Assembly: GCF_900591205.1 (NCBI RefSeq)
Contig: NZ_UUPU01000064.1
Location: 124,001 to 188,000, forward strand
Length of the DNA: 64,000 nucleotides
Direction of reading: 5' to 3'
Source: Pseudomonas viridiflava
GTDB taxonomy: Bacteria > Pseudomonadota > Gammaproteobacteria > Pseudomonadales > Pseudomonadaceae
The translations under genes were made by a program, and so were the position numbers. The notes under the pieces are model-generated. The model had not been told where the DNA came from. It saw only the letters and a program-made list of their open reading frames with translations, and searched no databases. This document shows, one piece after another, positions 33,857 to 41,373 of the stretch; position 1 is the first letter of the stretch; every line of letters begins with the position of its first letter.

Positions 33857-35462
33857 GCCGCGCGCCGAAAGTGCCAGAGCCGACGCTGCTGGATAAGGCC
33901 ATCACCTGGCTCAGCCCCGAGCGCGGCGCCAAGCGCATGCACGCCCGATTGACCATGACCGCCTTGGGTGGTTACAGCGGCGCGTCGAAGTCCAAGCGCA
34001 CGTTGAGCGCCTGGACCCCGACGGCAGGCAGTGCGGCAGCAGATCTGCTGCCCGACTTGCCCACGCTTCGCGAACGCTGCCGAGACCTTGAACGCAACAA
34101 CCCCATCGGTGGTGGTGCGATCAATACGGTGACGACGAAGACGGTCGGCACCGGCTTGGCGCTTAAGTCGGTGGTCAATCGCTCGATTTTGGGCTGGGAC
34201 GAAGACCAGGCCAGGGAGTGGCAGCGCAAAACGGAATCGCTGTTCAAGTCCTGGGCGGAAACCACCAGCTGCGACATCACCCGCGAGCAGAATTTCTATG
34301 GTCTGCAGGATCTGACCTGGCGATCGGTGCTGAGCAGCGGTGACGTCTTCACGTTGCTCACGCACAAAGAGCAGCCCGGTCAGCACTACTCGGCGTGCAT
34401 CCAACTGATTGAGGCCGACCGGGTTTGTAACCCTAGCAACAAGGCCGATACGGAAGCCCTCACCGCCGGCATTGAGCGTGACGCCGATGGGGCGCCAATC
34501 AAGGCTCACATTTTGCGCAGCCACCCGGGGCGCTGGGCGTCAAAGAGCGCGTCTGGGATGACCGCCCGTTCTTCAATGAGCGCGGCGGTCGGGTGCTGCT
34601 GCATGTGTACCGGCGTCGTCGGGTGGGTCAGCCACGCGGTGTGCCTTACTTGGCGCCGGTGATTGAGAAGCTCAAGCAGTTGGACCGCTACACCGATGCT
34701 GAACTGGAAGCGGCGGTGGTGTCTGCGTTCTTCGCCGTGTTTATTAAACCGGGGCAGAGCGGCAACCTCAGTCCTTTGGCCTCAGCGGCGACCGGAAACA
34801 CGCCGGTTGGCACTGATCGTCCTGCTGGCCGTGAACAAGGCGGTTGGGACGGCTCACTCAGTGGTGGCATTGTCGCCGAGCTGGACGACGGTGCGTCGAT
34901 CGATACCGCGTCACCGGGTCGCCCGAACATGGCGTTCGATCCGTTCGTGCTCGCCATGCTTCGACAGATCGGTATGGCCCTGGAGCTGCCTTATGAGGTG
35001 CTGATTAAGCACTTTACCGCCAGTTACACCGCCGCACGTGCTGCGGTGATGGAGGCTTGGCAATTCGTTCGCGGTTGCCGAGATTTTTTGGGCCAGCATT
35101 TCTGCCAGCCCGTTTACGAGCATTGGCTTGAAGAGGCCGTGGCACAGGGAGACATCGAGGCTCCCGGATTTTTCGACCACCCGTTGCTGCGTTATGCGTA
35201 CAGCGGGTCGCTATGGGTGGGTGATGGTCCCGGCACTGTTGATCCGCTCAAAGACATCAATGCCGCCGAAAAGCGCATCGATATTGGAGTCAGCACGCTC
35301 GCCAAGGAATCCATGCTTTACGACGGCAGCGACTGGGAAGAGAACCACGAACAGCGTGCGCTTGAAGTGAAGCGTAGGCGCGATGACGGCCTATCCGTGT
35401 CACCAACGGCTCGCCCCGAGGATGAGCCTGCGGCCAATCCTGATCTTCCTGAACGGACCTAA
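33853..35462 (+). pseudogene. Portal protein, lambda gpB family, frameshifted
   Basis: The portal ring protein is split over two frames. The first part (33853-34526) encodes residues 1-225 ending ILRSHP; the rest is continued from about 34530 in the -1 frame (GALGVKERVWDDRPFF to DLPERT, 35462). The junction is the GGGG tract at 34527-34530. One added G restores a continuous protein of about 536 residues, matching lambda gpB/HK97-type portals. This is most simply a 1-nt deletion or a base-call error; a programmed shift in a portal would be odd. The tract lies within CCCGGG (34524-34529). Confidence 0.85.
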
Positions 35463-35464
35463 CT

Positions 35465-36829
35465 ATGAGCGACAACCCAACCGATGCACCTCCCGTGCAC
35501 CGGGTGACGGCGTTCGACCTGGTATCACGCGAGCCCTGGGCCATCACCCCGGACATGCTGCAGACCATCACCGCCATCGCCCGCCGGGAGCATGAAGGTC
35601 CGGAAGCCTTGGAGGCCAGGCAGGGCAAACCCCTGCAGAACAGCCGCGCGGTGACCCAACGCGGCAATGTGGCGTTGCTGCCCGTCACCGGCCCGGTATT
35701 CCGCTACGCCAACTTATTTACGGCGCTATCCGGTGCGACCTCGCTGGATGTGCTGGCCAAGGAGTTCACCACCGCCGTCGACGATCCTCGCACTGACACC
35801 ATCATCCTGGTGATGGACACCCCCGGTGGTATTGCCAGTGGCATCGCTGAATTTGGCCAGATGATCCGTGCCTCGCCCAAGCGGGTGGTTGCGTATGTGT
35901 CCGGTAACGCTGCCAGTGCTGGCTATTGGATAGCTGCAGCAGCCCATGAAATCGTCATGAGCCGCACCGGCGCCGTGGGCTCCATCGGCACGGTGCTGAC
36001 GGTGCGCAAAAGCGACGACGACGGCAGTTTTGAGATCGTCAGCAGCCAGAGCCCGAAAAAGCGTCCTGACTTCGGTACTGAGTCAGGCCGAGCGGTGGCC
36101 CAGGCGCACGTCGACCGGCTGACTGACATCTTTGTCGAGGACGTCGCCAATTACCGTGGCCTCAGTGTTGAAACCGTTTTGGCCGACTTCGGCCAGGGCG
36201 ATATGCGGATTGGCTCCGATGCTGTGGCATTGGGCATGGCCGACCGTGAATCCACCCTTGAGCAACTCATCGCCGAGTTCAACAGCAGTTCTTCTGGAGA
36301 AAGACCTATGTCTACTACCACCAACAGTAACTCACCCGCTCCAACTGCAGACAAACCCGTGATCAACCGCGAATACCTGGCCGCGAATCATGCCGAACTG
36401 CTCGCCAGCCTGGAACATGACGCACACGCCGCTGGTGCCGCCGCCGGTGCCCGCGCCGAATGCGAACGCATCCAGGCGGTGGAAGCCGCCGCGCTGCCCG
36501 GACACGAAGAGTTGATCGCCACGCTCAAGTTCGACGGCAAAACCAGCGGCGCCGAAGCGGCGGCGCAGGTTATCGGCGCCGAAAAAACCAAACGCGCAGG
36601 TGCTCTGGCCGACATTCGTGCCCAGGCGCCTGCGCCGGTGCCCAACGCGCTGACGCCACCGGCAGCCCCTGAGGCTGTGAAGGAGGATCCCGAGGCGCCG
36701 CTGGAGGAACGCGCCAAGGCGACCTGGGACGGCGACAAAGAGCTGCGGGCCGAGTTTGGCACCTTCGAGGCTTATCACGGCTACCGCAAGGCCACCGAGC
36801 GGGGCCTGGTCAAGGTCCTGAAAAAGTAA
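35465..36829 (+). CDS. S49-type prohead protease with fused scaffold
   Basis: A 454-residue lambda gpC-like protein. The N-terminal ClpP/SppA-like domain (about 65-275) has the Ser in GNAASAGYW (S151) and a Lys near 198-199; it trims the prohead. The C-terminal 173 residues are Ala/Glu-rich and form a scaffold. An in-frame internal ATG at 36308 with GGAG 8 nt upstream would express the scaffold alone, as in lambda C/Nu3. Confidence 0.87.
   Translation: MSDNPTDAPPVHRVTAFDLVSREPWAITPDMLQTITAIARREHEGPEALEARQGKPLQNSRAVTQRGNVALLPVTGPVFRYANLFTALSGATSLDVLAKEFTTAVDDPRTDTIILVMDTPGGIASGIAEFGQMIRASPKRVVAYVSGNAASAGYWIAAAAHEIVMSRTGAVGSIGTVLTVRKSDDDGSFEIVSSQSPKKRPDFGTESGRAVAQAHVDRLTDIFVEDVANYRGLSVETVLADFGQGDMRIGSDAVALGMADRESTLEQLIAEFNSSSSGERPMSTTTNSNSPAPTADKPVINREYLAANHAELLASLEHDAHAAGAAAGARAECERIQAVEAAALPGHEELIATLKFDGKTSGAEAAAQVIGAEKTKRAGALADIRAQAPAPVPNALTPPAAPEAVKEDPEAPLEERAKATWDGDKELRAEFGTFEAYHGYRKATERGLVKVLKK
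36308..36829 (+). CDS. Scaffolding protein from internal start (Nu3-like)
   Basis: In-frame internal product of the protease gene: 173 residues, beginning MSTTTNSNSPAP, Ala/Glu-rich helices with a conserved acidic C-terminus. GGAG at 36296-36299 supports the start. It would guide capsid assembly and be removed. This nested arrangement is standard for lambda-like phages. Confidence 0.65.
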   Translation: MSTTTNSNSPAPTADKPVINREYLAANHAELLASLEHDAHAAGAAAGARAECERIQAVEAAALPGHEELIATLKFDGKTSGAEAAAQVIGAEKTKRAGALADIRAQAPAPVPNALTPPAAPEAVKEDPEAPLEERAKATWDGDKELRAEFGTFEAYHGYRKATERGLVKVLKK

Positions 36830-36871
36830 GTACCGGATAACCCCTTTCCACCCATGGCTCTGGAGAATCCT

Positions 36872-37288
36872 ATGCCTCTTACACTCGACACCCCCCGCGC
36901 TTATGAGATCGGGGACATCAACGATTTGTCGGTCGCTGCCGGCGTGCAGATTTTCGAAGGTTCGGCGGTCGGCATTGTCGCGGCTAACGGCCTTGCGCGA
37001 CCTCTGGCGGCAGGGGATCTGTTCGTGGGCTTTGCTGATCGCGGCGTCGACAATCGAATCGGCGCCGCTGCAGCAGCGCGTGTGCGTCTTCGCGAAGTGG
37101 GCAAAGTTGAACTGCCCGTTACTGCACTGGCGATCACCGACATCGGTAAGCCGGTGTATGCCAGCGACAGCGGCACGTTTCTGCTCACCGCCGCCGGTAA
37201 CAGCCTGATCGGGCATGTTCACCGGTTTGTGCGCACCGGCGTCGGCATCGTCAAGTTCACCGCCCAGGCCATCCCTGTAGCGGCCTGA
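36872..37288 (+). CDS. Head decoration-type protein (DUF2190-like)
   Basis: A 138-residue protein in the gpD position, between the scaffold and the capsid genes. Start ATG 36872 (MPLTLDTPRAYEIG) has GGAG 8 nt upstream; an upstream ATG at 36854 is less likely. Its beta-rich pattern (ALAITDIGKPVYASDSGTFLL) matches DUF2190/capsid-cement proteins. It would stabilise the expanded capsid. Confidence 0.7.
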   Translation: MPLTLDTPRAYEIGDINDLSVAAGVQIFEGSAVGIVAANGLARPLAAGDLFVGFADRGVDNRIGAAAAARVRLREVGKVELPVTALAITDIGKPVYASDSGTFLLTAAGNSLIGHVHRFVRTGVGIVKFTAQAIPVAA

Positions 37289-37351
37289 CGCATCACTCAA
37301 CCCGGTTTTTAAACTTTTCTCTGACCGTATCCTTCTTCAGGAGAATCACCC

Positions 37352-38299
37352 ATGGGTGCTGAAGTACTTTCCAGCCGTGCCATCATTGGCATGTTTTACG
37401 AGCTGCTCGAGCAGAATGTGAGTTCGTCTTGGATGGACGCCGTGTCCAACCTGTTCGACTCCGACCAGGCCAAAGAAACCTATCCGTGGATCGGCATGGT
37501 GCCGACCTTGCGTGAGTGGATTGGTGGCCGTCACGCCAAGGGCTTTATCAGCGCTGATCTTGAAATCGAAAACCTGCATTTTGAGGCCACCCTCGAAGTG
37601 CTGGTCACCGAGCTGCGCCGCGACAAAACCGGACAGTTGCGTATCCGCCTGGGCGAGCTGGCCGACCGCACCAACGCGCACTGGGCGCGACTGCTGTCGG
37701 TGCTGCTGCTCAACGGCGAAAGCCAGACCTGCTACGACGGCCAGTACTTTTTCGATACCGACCATGAAGAAGGCCAGAGCGGCGTGCAGTCCAACAAGAT
37801 CACCACCGACATCTCCGAACTGCCAGCGACACTTCACGGGACGCCCAGTCGGCCGAGCGTTGAGGAGTTTCAGCAGGCAGTTGCCCGGTCGGTCACCCAG
37901 TTGACCAGCTTCAAGGATGACCAGGGCGAACCCATCAACGAACTGGCACGCGAGTTTCTTGTGATGGTGCCGTTCAACCTGCTGAGCGTTGCGCAGACGG
38001 CGCTCAGCGTGCCGCGCGGTACCAACATCAGCGAGATCGTCATGCCGGACAACGTGGTTGTCCGCGTGGTGGGTAACGTGCGCCTCAACGCCTGGGTAGA
38101 CAAGTTCGTGACCTTCCGCACGGACGGTCGATTGAAAGCGTTCATCCGTCAGCAAGAGACCGACGTGGCCATGAAGGCCAAGGCCGAAGGCTCGGAGTTC
38201 GAGTTCGATAACGATGCCCATCAATACGGTGTCGACACTTGGCGCAATGTGGGTTTTGGGCGCTGGCAGTACGCCGTTCTTAACCAACTGGTGGCGTAA
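37352..38299 (+). CDS. Major capsid protein, Mu gpT-like
   Basis: A 315-residue major head protein of the Mu gpT family, marked by TYPWIGMVPTLREWIGGRH at about 43-61 and the LELADRTN-like segment (RIRLGELADRTNAHWARLL). It is the shell-forming HK97-fold protein. Its origin differs from the lambda-like packaging genes, so the head module is a mosaic. Confidence 0.82.
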   Translation: MGAEVLSSRAIIGMFYELLEQNVSSSWMDAVSNLFDSDQAKETYPWIGMVPTLREWIGGRHAKGFISADLEIENLHFEATLEVLVTELRRDKTGQLRIRLGELADRTNAHWARLLSVLLLNGESQTCYDGQYFFDTDHEEGQSGVQSNKITTDISELPATLHGTPSRPSVEEFQQAVARSVTQLTSFKDDQGEPINELAREFLVMVPFNLLSVAQTALSVPRGTNISEIVMPDNVVVRVVGNVRLNAWVDKFVTFRTDGRLKAFIRQQETDVAMKAKAEGSEFEFDNDAHQYGVDTWRNVGFGRWQYAVLNQLVA

Positions 38300-38334
38300 G
38301 CCTTTCGGCCTGACACCTCACTGAGGGCATTGAT

Positions 38335-38583
38335 ATGCCGAAATACCGTGTGGAACAGACGATCACCCTTTATGGCGGTGAACTGATCCTGAATGCGGCC
38401 CAGGCCAGTGCGCGTGCGCACAACCTGGAGCCGGTCGCAAACAAGAAGGGCCGCTACACCATTGTGTCGCCTGTTCAGTTCAAAGCCGGGGAGGTGATTG
38501 TGATCCCCGGCGAACCGGACAAGGCATTGGGGCAGCGGTTGTCGAAACTGGACAAGGTCGCAGGAGAGCGTAATGCCGAATAA
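38335..38583 (+). CDS. Head-region protein, unknown
   Basis: An 82-residue protein with a short beta-rich start and a central KKGRYTIVSPVQFKAGEVIVIPG. It lies right after the capsid gene and overlaps the next gene by 11 bp. It may be a small connector-adaptor, but no family is recognised. Confidence 0.7.
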   Translation: MPKYRVEQTITLYGGELILNAAQASARAHNLEPVANKKGRYTIVSPVQFKAGEVIVIPGEPDKALGQRLSKLDKVAGERNAE

Positions 38584-38782
38584 ATCCTACACGGTGCTAT
38601 CCGGCTCCTTTCGCGGGCCAGATGACAAACTGACCGGTGCGGGGGGCGTGATCGAGTTGCCTGATGACGTGGCCCAGCGCTTTCGCCACCAGTTGGAAGT
38701 GTTGGTGGTCGAGTCAGCACCGGCACCTTCCGCTGCGGGTGAGGGCGGACGCAAGCCCGCCAAGGTGAGCCCTGATGTTTGA
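38573..38782 (+). CDS. Head-region protein, unknown
   Basis: A 69-residue protein: beta-rich first half (YTVLSGSFRGPDDKLTGAGGVIELP), then a Pro/Ala/Gly-rich tail. It is compactly overlapped by both neighbours. It lies in the head-tail connector region; no family is recognised. Confidence 0.65.
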   Translation: MPNKSYTVLSGSFRGPDDKLTGAGGVIELPDDVAQRFRHQLEVLVVESAPAPSAAGEGGRKPAKVSPDV

Positions 38783-39062
38783 CGAAGATCTCAAGGGCTT
38801 CCTTGAGGACTTCGACGTTGGCGGGATGGTTGATGGTCAGCCGTTTCTGGCCGCGCGGGATATGCCGGACGAAATCCACGGCATGGGCGGTATCAACAGC
38901 CAGTCGACCGGTTACGAGATCCTGGTCATCACCGCCGAGGCCGAGCGCCTGGGCATCGACAACCCAAAACTGATCACCGTAGCCGGCGTGAATTTTCGCG
39001 TCCGTGACCGCCGGATGATTGATGACGGCGCCTTTAGCCTGGCCTCCCTCACCAAGGTTTAA
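38775..39062 (+). CDS. Head-tail joining protein
   Basis: A 95-residue beta-rich protein (GFLEDFDVGGMVDGQPF, NPKLITVAGVNFRVRDRRMIDDG) that fits lambda gpFII-type head-tail adaptors in size and position. It overlaps the preceding gene by 8 bp and is followed by the tail-terminator-like gene. Confidence 0.7.
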   Translation: MFDEDLKGFLEDFDVGGMVDGQPFLAARDMPDEIHGMGGINSQSTGYEILVITAEAERLGIDNPKLITVAGVNFRVRDRRMIDDGAFSLASLTKV

Positions 39063-39066
39063 CCTC

Positions 39067-39519
39067 ATGCCCTCGATTCAAGAACGCATCGTCGCAAAGG
39101 CGCAGGCGCTGATTTTGGCCGCCGGTACGTTGGCGGCATACCGGGTGTATCGCAGTCGTACTGAGGCGATCAGACGGGATATGACGCCGGCGATCGTGCT
39201 GCGCCCTGATCTTGAAACGTGTGAGCGCGAAAGCGCTGCAGTGGATCGCAATCAGTTCGAGCTGACGGTAGAAATCATCGCCCGGGAGGACACCGCTACA
39301 GGTACTGCCTGGGATCAGGTGGCTGACTTGGTCAAGGTCGCCGTGCATGCAGTCCTGATGGCAGAGGACGCCTTTGAGGAAGCGGATAGGGTGCAGCGCT
39401 TCTATATCGACTGGATCGAGGACGAAGGCGACAACACCGCCGGCAACTGCATGGTGCGTTACCGCTTCACCTACCTGTGCTACACCGGCGACCTGACGGC
39501 CGGACCTACCTTTTACTGA
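39067..39519 (+). CDS. Tail terminator-like protein
   Basis: A 150-residue protein of lambda gpU/phage tail terminator type (IQERIVAKAQALILA start, LVKVAVHAVLMAEDAF, then FTYLCYTGDL). Start ATG 39067 is used instead of the earlier frame start inside the previous gene. It would cap the growing tail tube. It precedes the major tail gene by 10 bp. Confidence 0.7.
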   Translation: MPSIQERIVAKAQALILAAGTLAAYRVYRSRTEAIRRDMTPAIVLRPDLETCERESAAVDRNQFELTVEIIAREDTATGTAWDQVADLVKVAVHAVLMAEDAFEEADRVQRFYIDWIEDEGDNTAGNCMVRYRFTYLCYTGDLTAGPTFY

Positions 39520-39529
39520 GGAACACATT

Positions 39530-40285
39530 ATGCAAATCGCATTCGGCAGCGGGTTGTTTTACGCCACTCCGCTGATGGACGCCTATGGCAATGCCATTTC
39601 CGCGCCGACCCCCATCCTGTTGGGCATCATGCAAGAAGCCTCGGTGGATCTGTCGTTTGATTCCAAGGAACTGTTCGGCAGCGAGCAGTTTGCGGTCGAC
39701 GCGGCGCGGGGCCAGGGCAAGCTGACGGGCAAGGCCAAGTCCGCACAGATCAGCCTGCTGCAGTGGAATCAGTTGGTATTCGGGCAGACCCTGACCACCG
39801 GCCAGGTGTTAGTTCATCACTCCACGGAGCCCACAGTGGTGCCGGCAGGAGCAACCATCACCGTGGAGCCTCCAGCCGGCGGGACGCTCTCGGGCGATCT
39901 TGGGGTACGGGGCGCCGGTGCGATTCCCTACGTACGCGTACTGAGCGCACCGACAGTTGGGCAGTACACCTTTGATGCCGCCACGGGGGAGTACGCATTT
40001 GCTGCCGCCGACGTGGCCAAGTCGGTCTTCATTGATTACCGCTACACCGTTACGACGGGTAAAAGCCTGTCGGTGAAAAACCTGCCCATGGGTGACATGC
40101 CGGTGTTCCAGGGCGAGCTGGTCCTGAAATACAAGGGCAAGACTGTATACGTGCGCGTGCCGAACTTTGTCAGCAACAAGCTTGGGATCGCCACCAAACA
40201 GGACGACTACACCATCCCGGATTTTGAATTCACCGGCTACGCAGATGAGTTCGGCGAGGTGTGCTACTGGAGTGCCAACGAATGA
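39530..40285 (+). CDS. Major tail (tube) protein
   Basis: A 251-residue beta-rich protein just after the terminator-like gene and before the tail chaperones, the normal siphovirus tail-tube position. It has repeats of DLSFDSKELFGS type and an extended C-terminal beta part (YTIPDFEFTGYADEFGEV). It overlaps the chaperone gene by ATGA. Confidence 0.75.
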   Translation: MQIAFGSGLFYATPLMDAYGNAISAPTPILLGIMQEASVDLSFDSKELFGSEQFAVDAARGQGKLTGKAKSAQISLLQWNQLVFGQTLTTGQVLVHHSTEPTVVPAGATITVEPPAGGTLSGDLGVRGAGAIPYVRVLSAPTVGQYTFDAATGEYAFAAADVAKSVFIDYRYTVTTGKSLSVKNLPMGDMPVFQGELVLKYKGKTVYVRVPNFVSNKLGIATKQDDYTIPDFEFTGYADEFGEVCYWSANE

Positions 40286-40629
40286 CGGTCGTGAATGTTC
40301 CCGGCGTTTCGTTCCCGTTTCCAGGGAAAACGCTCGTCATCCCACCCCTGGCGCTGGGGGATCTGGAGCAACTGCTGGAGCGGATCAACGCGGTGATGGC
40401 CGGCAACATGGACCGGGACAGTATCGCGACTGTGATCGATGCCACGCACGCAGCACTGCGTCGGAACTACCCCGACATCGAACGTGCGGAAGTGGCCTCG
40501 CTGCTGGATCTTCGCAATATGCGTGAGGCGCTTGATGCGGTTATGAGCGCCTCGGGCCTCGAAGTTACGGAGCCGGCACCGGGGGAAGGCCAGGCCCCTT
40601 CGACTGGGGCCAACTCTACGCTCACCTGA
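40282..40629 (+). CDS. Tail assembly chaperone G (zero frame)
   Basis: A 115-residue tail assembly chaperone. It starts MTVVNVPGVSF in ATGA overlap with the tail-tube gene. Downstream, frame -1 stays open from about 40536 and encodes the typical second part FDWGQLYAHLIASTG with no ribosome site of its own, so a -1 ribosomal frameshift should make a longer G-T protein. The slip probably lies in the GGGGGAA stretch around 40580-40586. Confidence 0.72.
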   Translation: MTVVNVPGVSFPFPGKTLVIPPLALGDLEQLLERINAVMAGNMDRDSIATVIDATHAALRRNYPDIERAEVASLLDLRNMREALDAVMSASGLEVTEPAPGEGQAPSTGANSTLT

Positions 40630-40892
40630 TCGCCAGTACCGGGCAAAGCCCGGTCACGCTTCGACGTGACTGGGACATGGTTATGGTGGGCCATATGACC
40701 GATTACTGGCGTACCCACCCACCGGCTCACATCTTGGTTGCTGGCTATATGGGTTACAAGCCGGTTAGTGAAACAACCGGCGCCCCCGAGCTCACAAACG
40801 CCATCACTGAGCTGGCTGGTGATCTGCGCGATGATTTGCCAGAACACTTACGTCACGCACTTGACGCGTTTTCTAGTCGGTATAGTAGTTAA
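40536..40892 (+). CDS. Chaperone T extension, by -1 frameshift
   Basis: Open frame -1 relative to the G gene, from after a TGA at 40533-40535 to 40892. It encodes WGQLYAHLIASTGQ, DWDMVMVGHMTDYW and a basic/charged end, the pattern of GT-type tail chaperone extensions. It is made only as a fusion with residues of the G chaperone after the slip; the real start is therefore inside 40536-40627. It scaffolds the tape measure during tail assembly. Confidence 0.65.
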   Translation, partial: CGYERLGPRSYGAGTGGRPGPFDWGQLYAHLIASTGQSPVTLRRDWDMVMVGHMTDYWRTHPPAHILVAGYMGYKPVSETTGAPELTNAITELAGDLRDDLPEHLRHALDAFSSRYSS

Positions 40893-41092
40893 CCTAAGAT
40901 AGTAGTGGGCGTGACGAATTCGATAGCAGTTATGTGCTTATGCAAAAACACTGTCCTGTCATTGTGGTCAATTTCAACTAACACGTCTTCATTTATAATT
41001 GCCACTATTCTTCCAACATAGAGCCTACCGGACCATTCAAAAAGAGCTGGAAGGTCTTGGTCATACATCCGTTTGAGTTTGACTAAAAACAT
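40889..41092 (-). CDS. Hfq/Sm-like small protein (tail-operon moron)
   Basis: A 67-residue protein on the strand opposite the tail genes, in an AT-rich insert between the chaperone and tape-measure genes. A long helix-like start (MFLVKLKRMYDQDLPALFEW) is followed by a short Sm pattern: GRLYVGRIVAIINEDVLVEI, then TVFLHKHITAIEF, which recalls the Hfq Sm2 segment (YKHA, then hydrophobics). The usual Hfq length of the Sm core (about 65 residues) agrees. The site is preceded by a strong GGAGGTGACGT ribosome site. It may bind RNA and change host or phage gene expression; family assignment is by pattern only. Confidence 0.6.
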   Translation of the reverse strand: MFLVKLKRMYDQDLPALFEWSGRLYVGRIVAIINEDVLVEIDHNDRTVFLHKHITAIEFVTPTTILG

Positions 41093-41275
41093 ACGTCACC
41101 TCCAGTTTGAGTGTCTAACTTGATACTCAGGTTTGATGCCGTCTTCTTGTTGTCCGTATGTTTTGTGTGGCTAAGTTCTGGATTGTCCGACAATTTAAGT
41201 TGGTCCTGCTTGGAACTATAGTCGTTAACTTTGTAAGGGTTTGTTTGTAACTATTTTGGTTTTAATAATGTAAGA

Positions 41276-41349
41276 ACTTCTCTGGAGAAAGCAAGTAGGT
41301 CTTATTAGCTTTTGGACTACTAGTAGCCCCGCTTTGACGGGGCTTTTTA
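41276..41349 (+). ncRNA. Candidate small RNA next to the Hfq-like gene
   Basis: A possible promoter (TTGTTT at 41241-41246, 17-nt spacer, AATAAT at 41264-41269) points to transcription from about 41276 to the terminator at 41325-41348, giving about 74 nt with hairpins TTCTC/GAGAA and a CTACTAGTAG palindrome and a U-rich end. It would be an Hfq-type RNA in an Hfq-like gene neighbourhood. No open frame is seen in it. This is a prediction from promoter and terminator alone. Confidence 0.3.
41325..41348 (+). terminator. Intrinsic terminator before the tape-measure gene
   Basis: AGCCCCGC pairs with GCGGGGCT-type arm (AGCCCC / GGGGCT plus loop TTTGAC), followed by TTTTT. It sits inside the late tail operon, so late transcripts must read through it, or the tail genes after it have another supply. 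Confidence 0.75.
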
Positions 41350-41373
41350 TTGCCTGCGCTTTGAGGTTTCGAT

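Noticed and set aside
33853..35462. Programmed frameshift in the portal gene
   Set aside because: Portal proteins are not known to need one, the site is a simple G tract, and no stimulatory structure is clear; a 1-nt deletion or base-call error is simpler.
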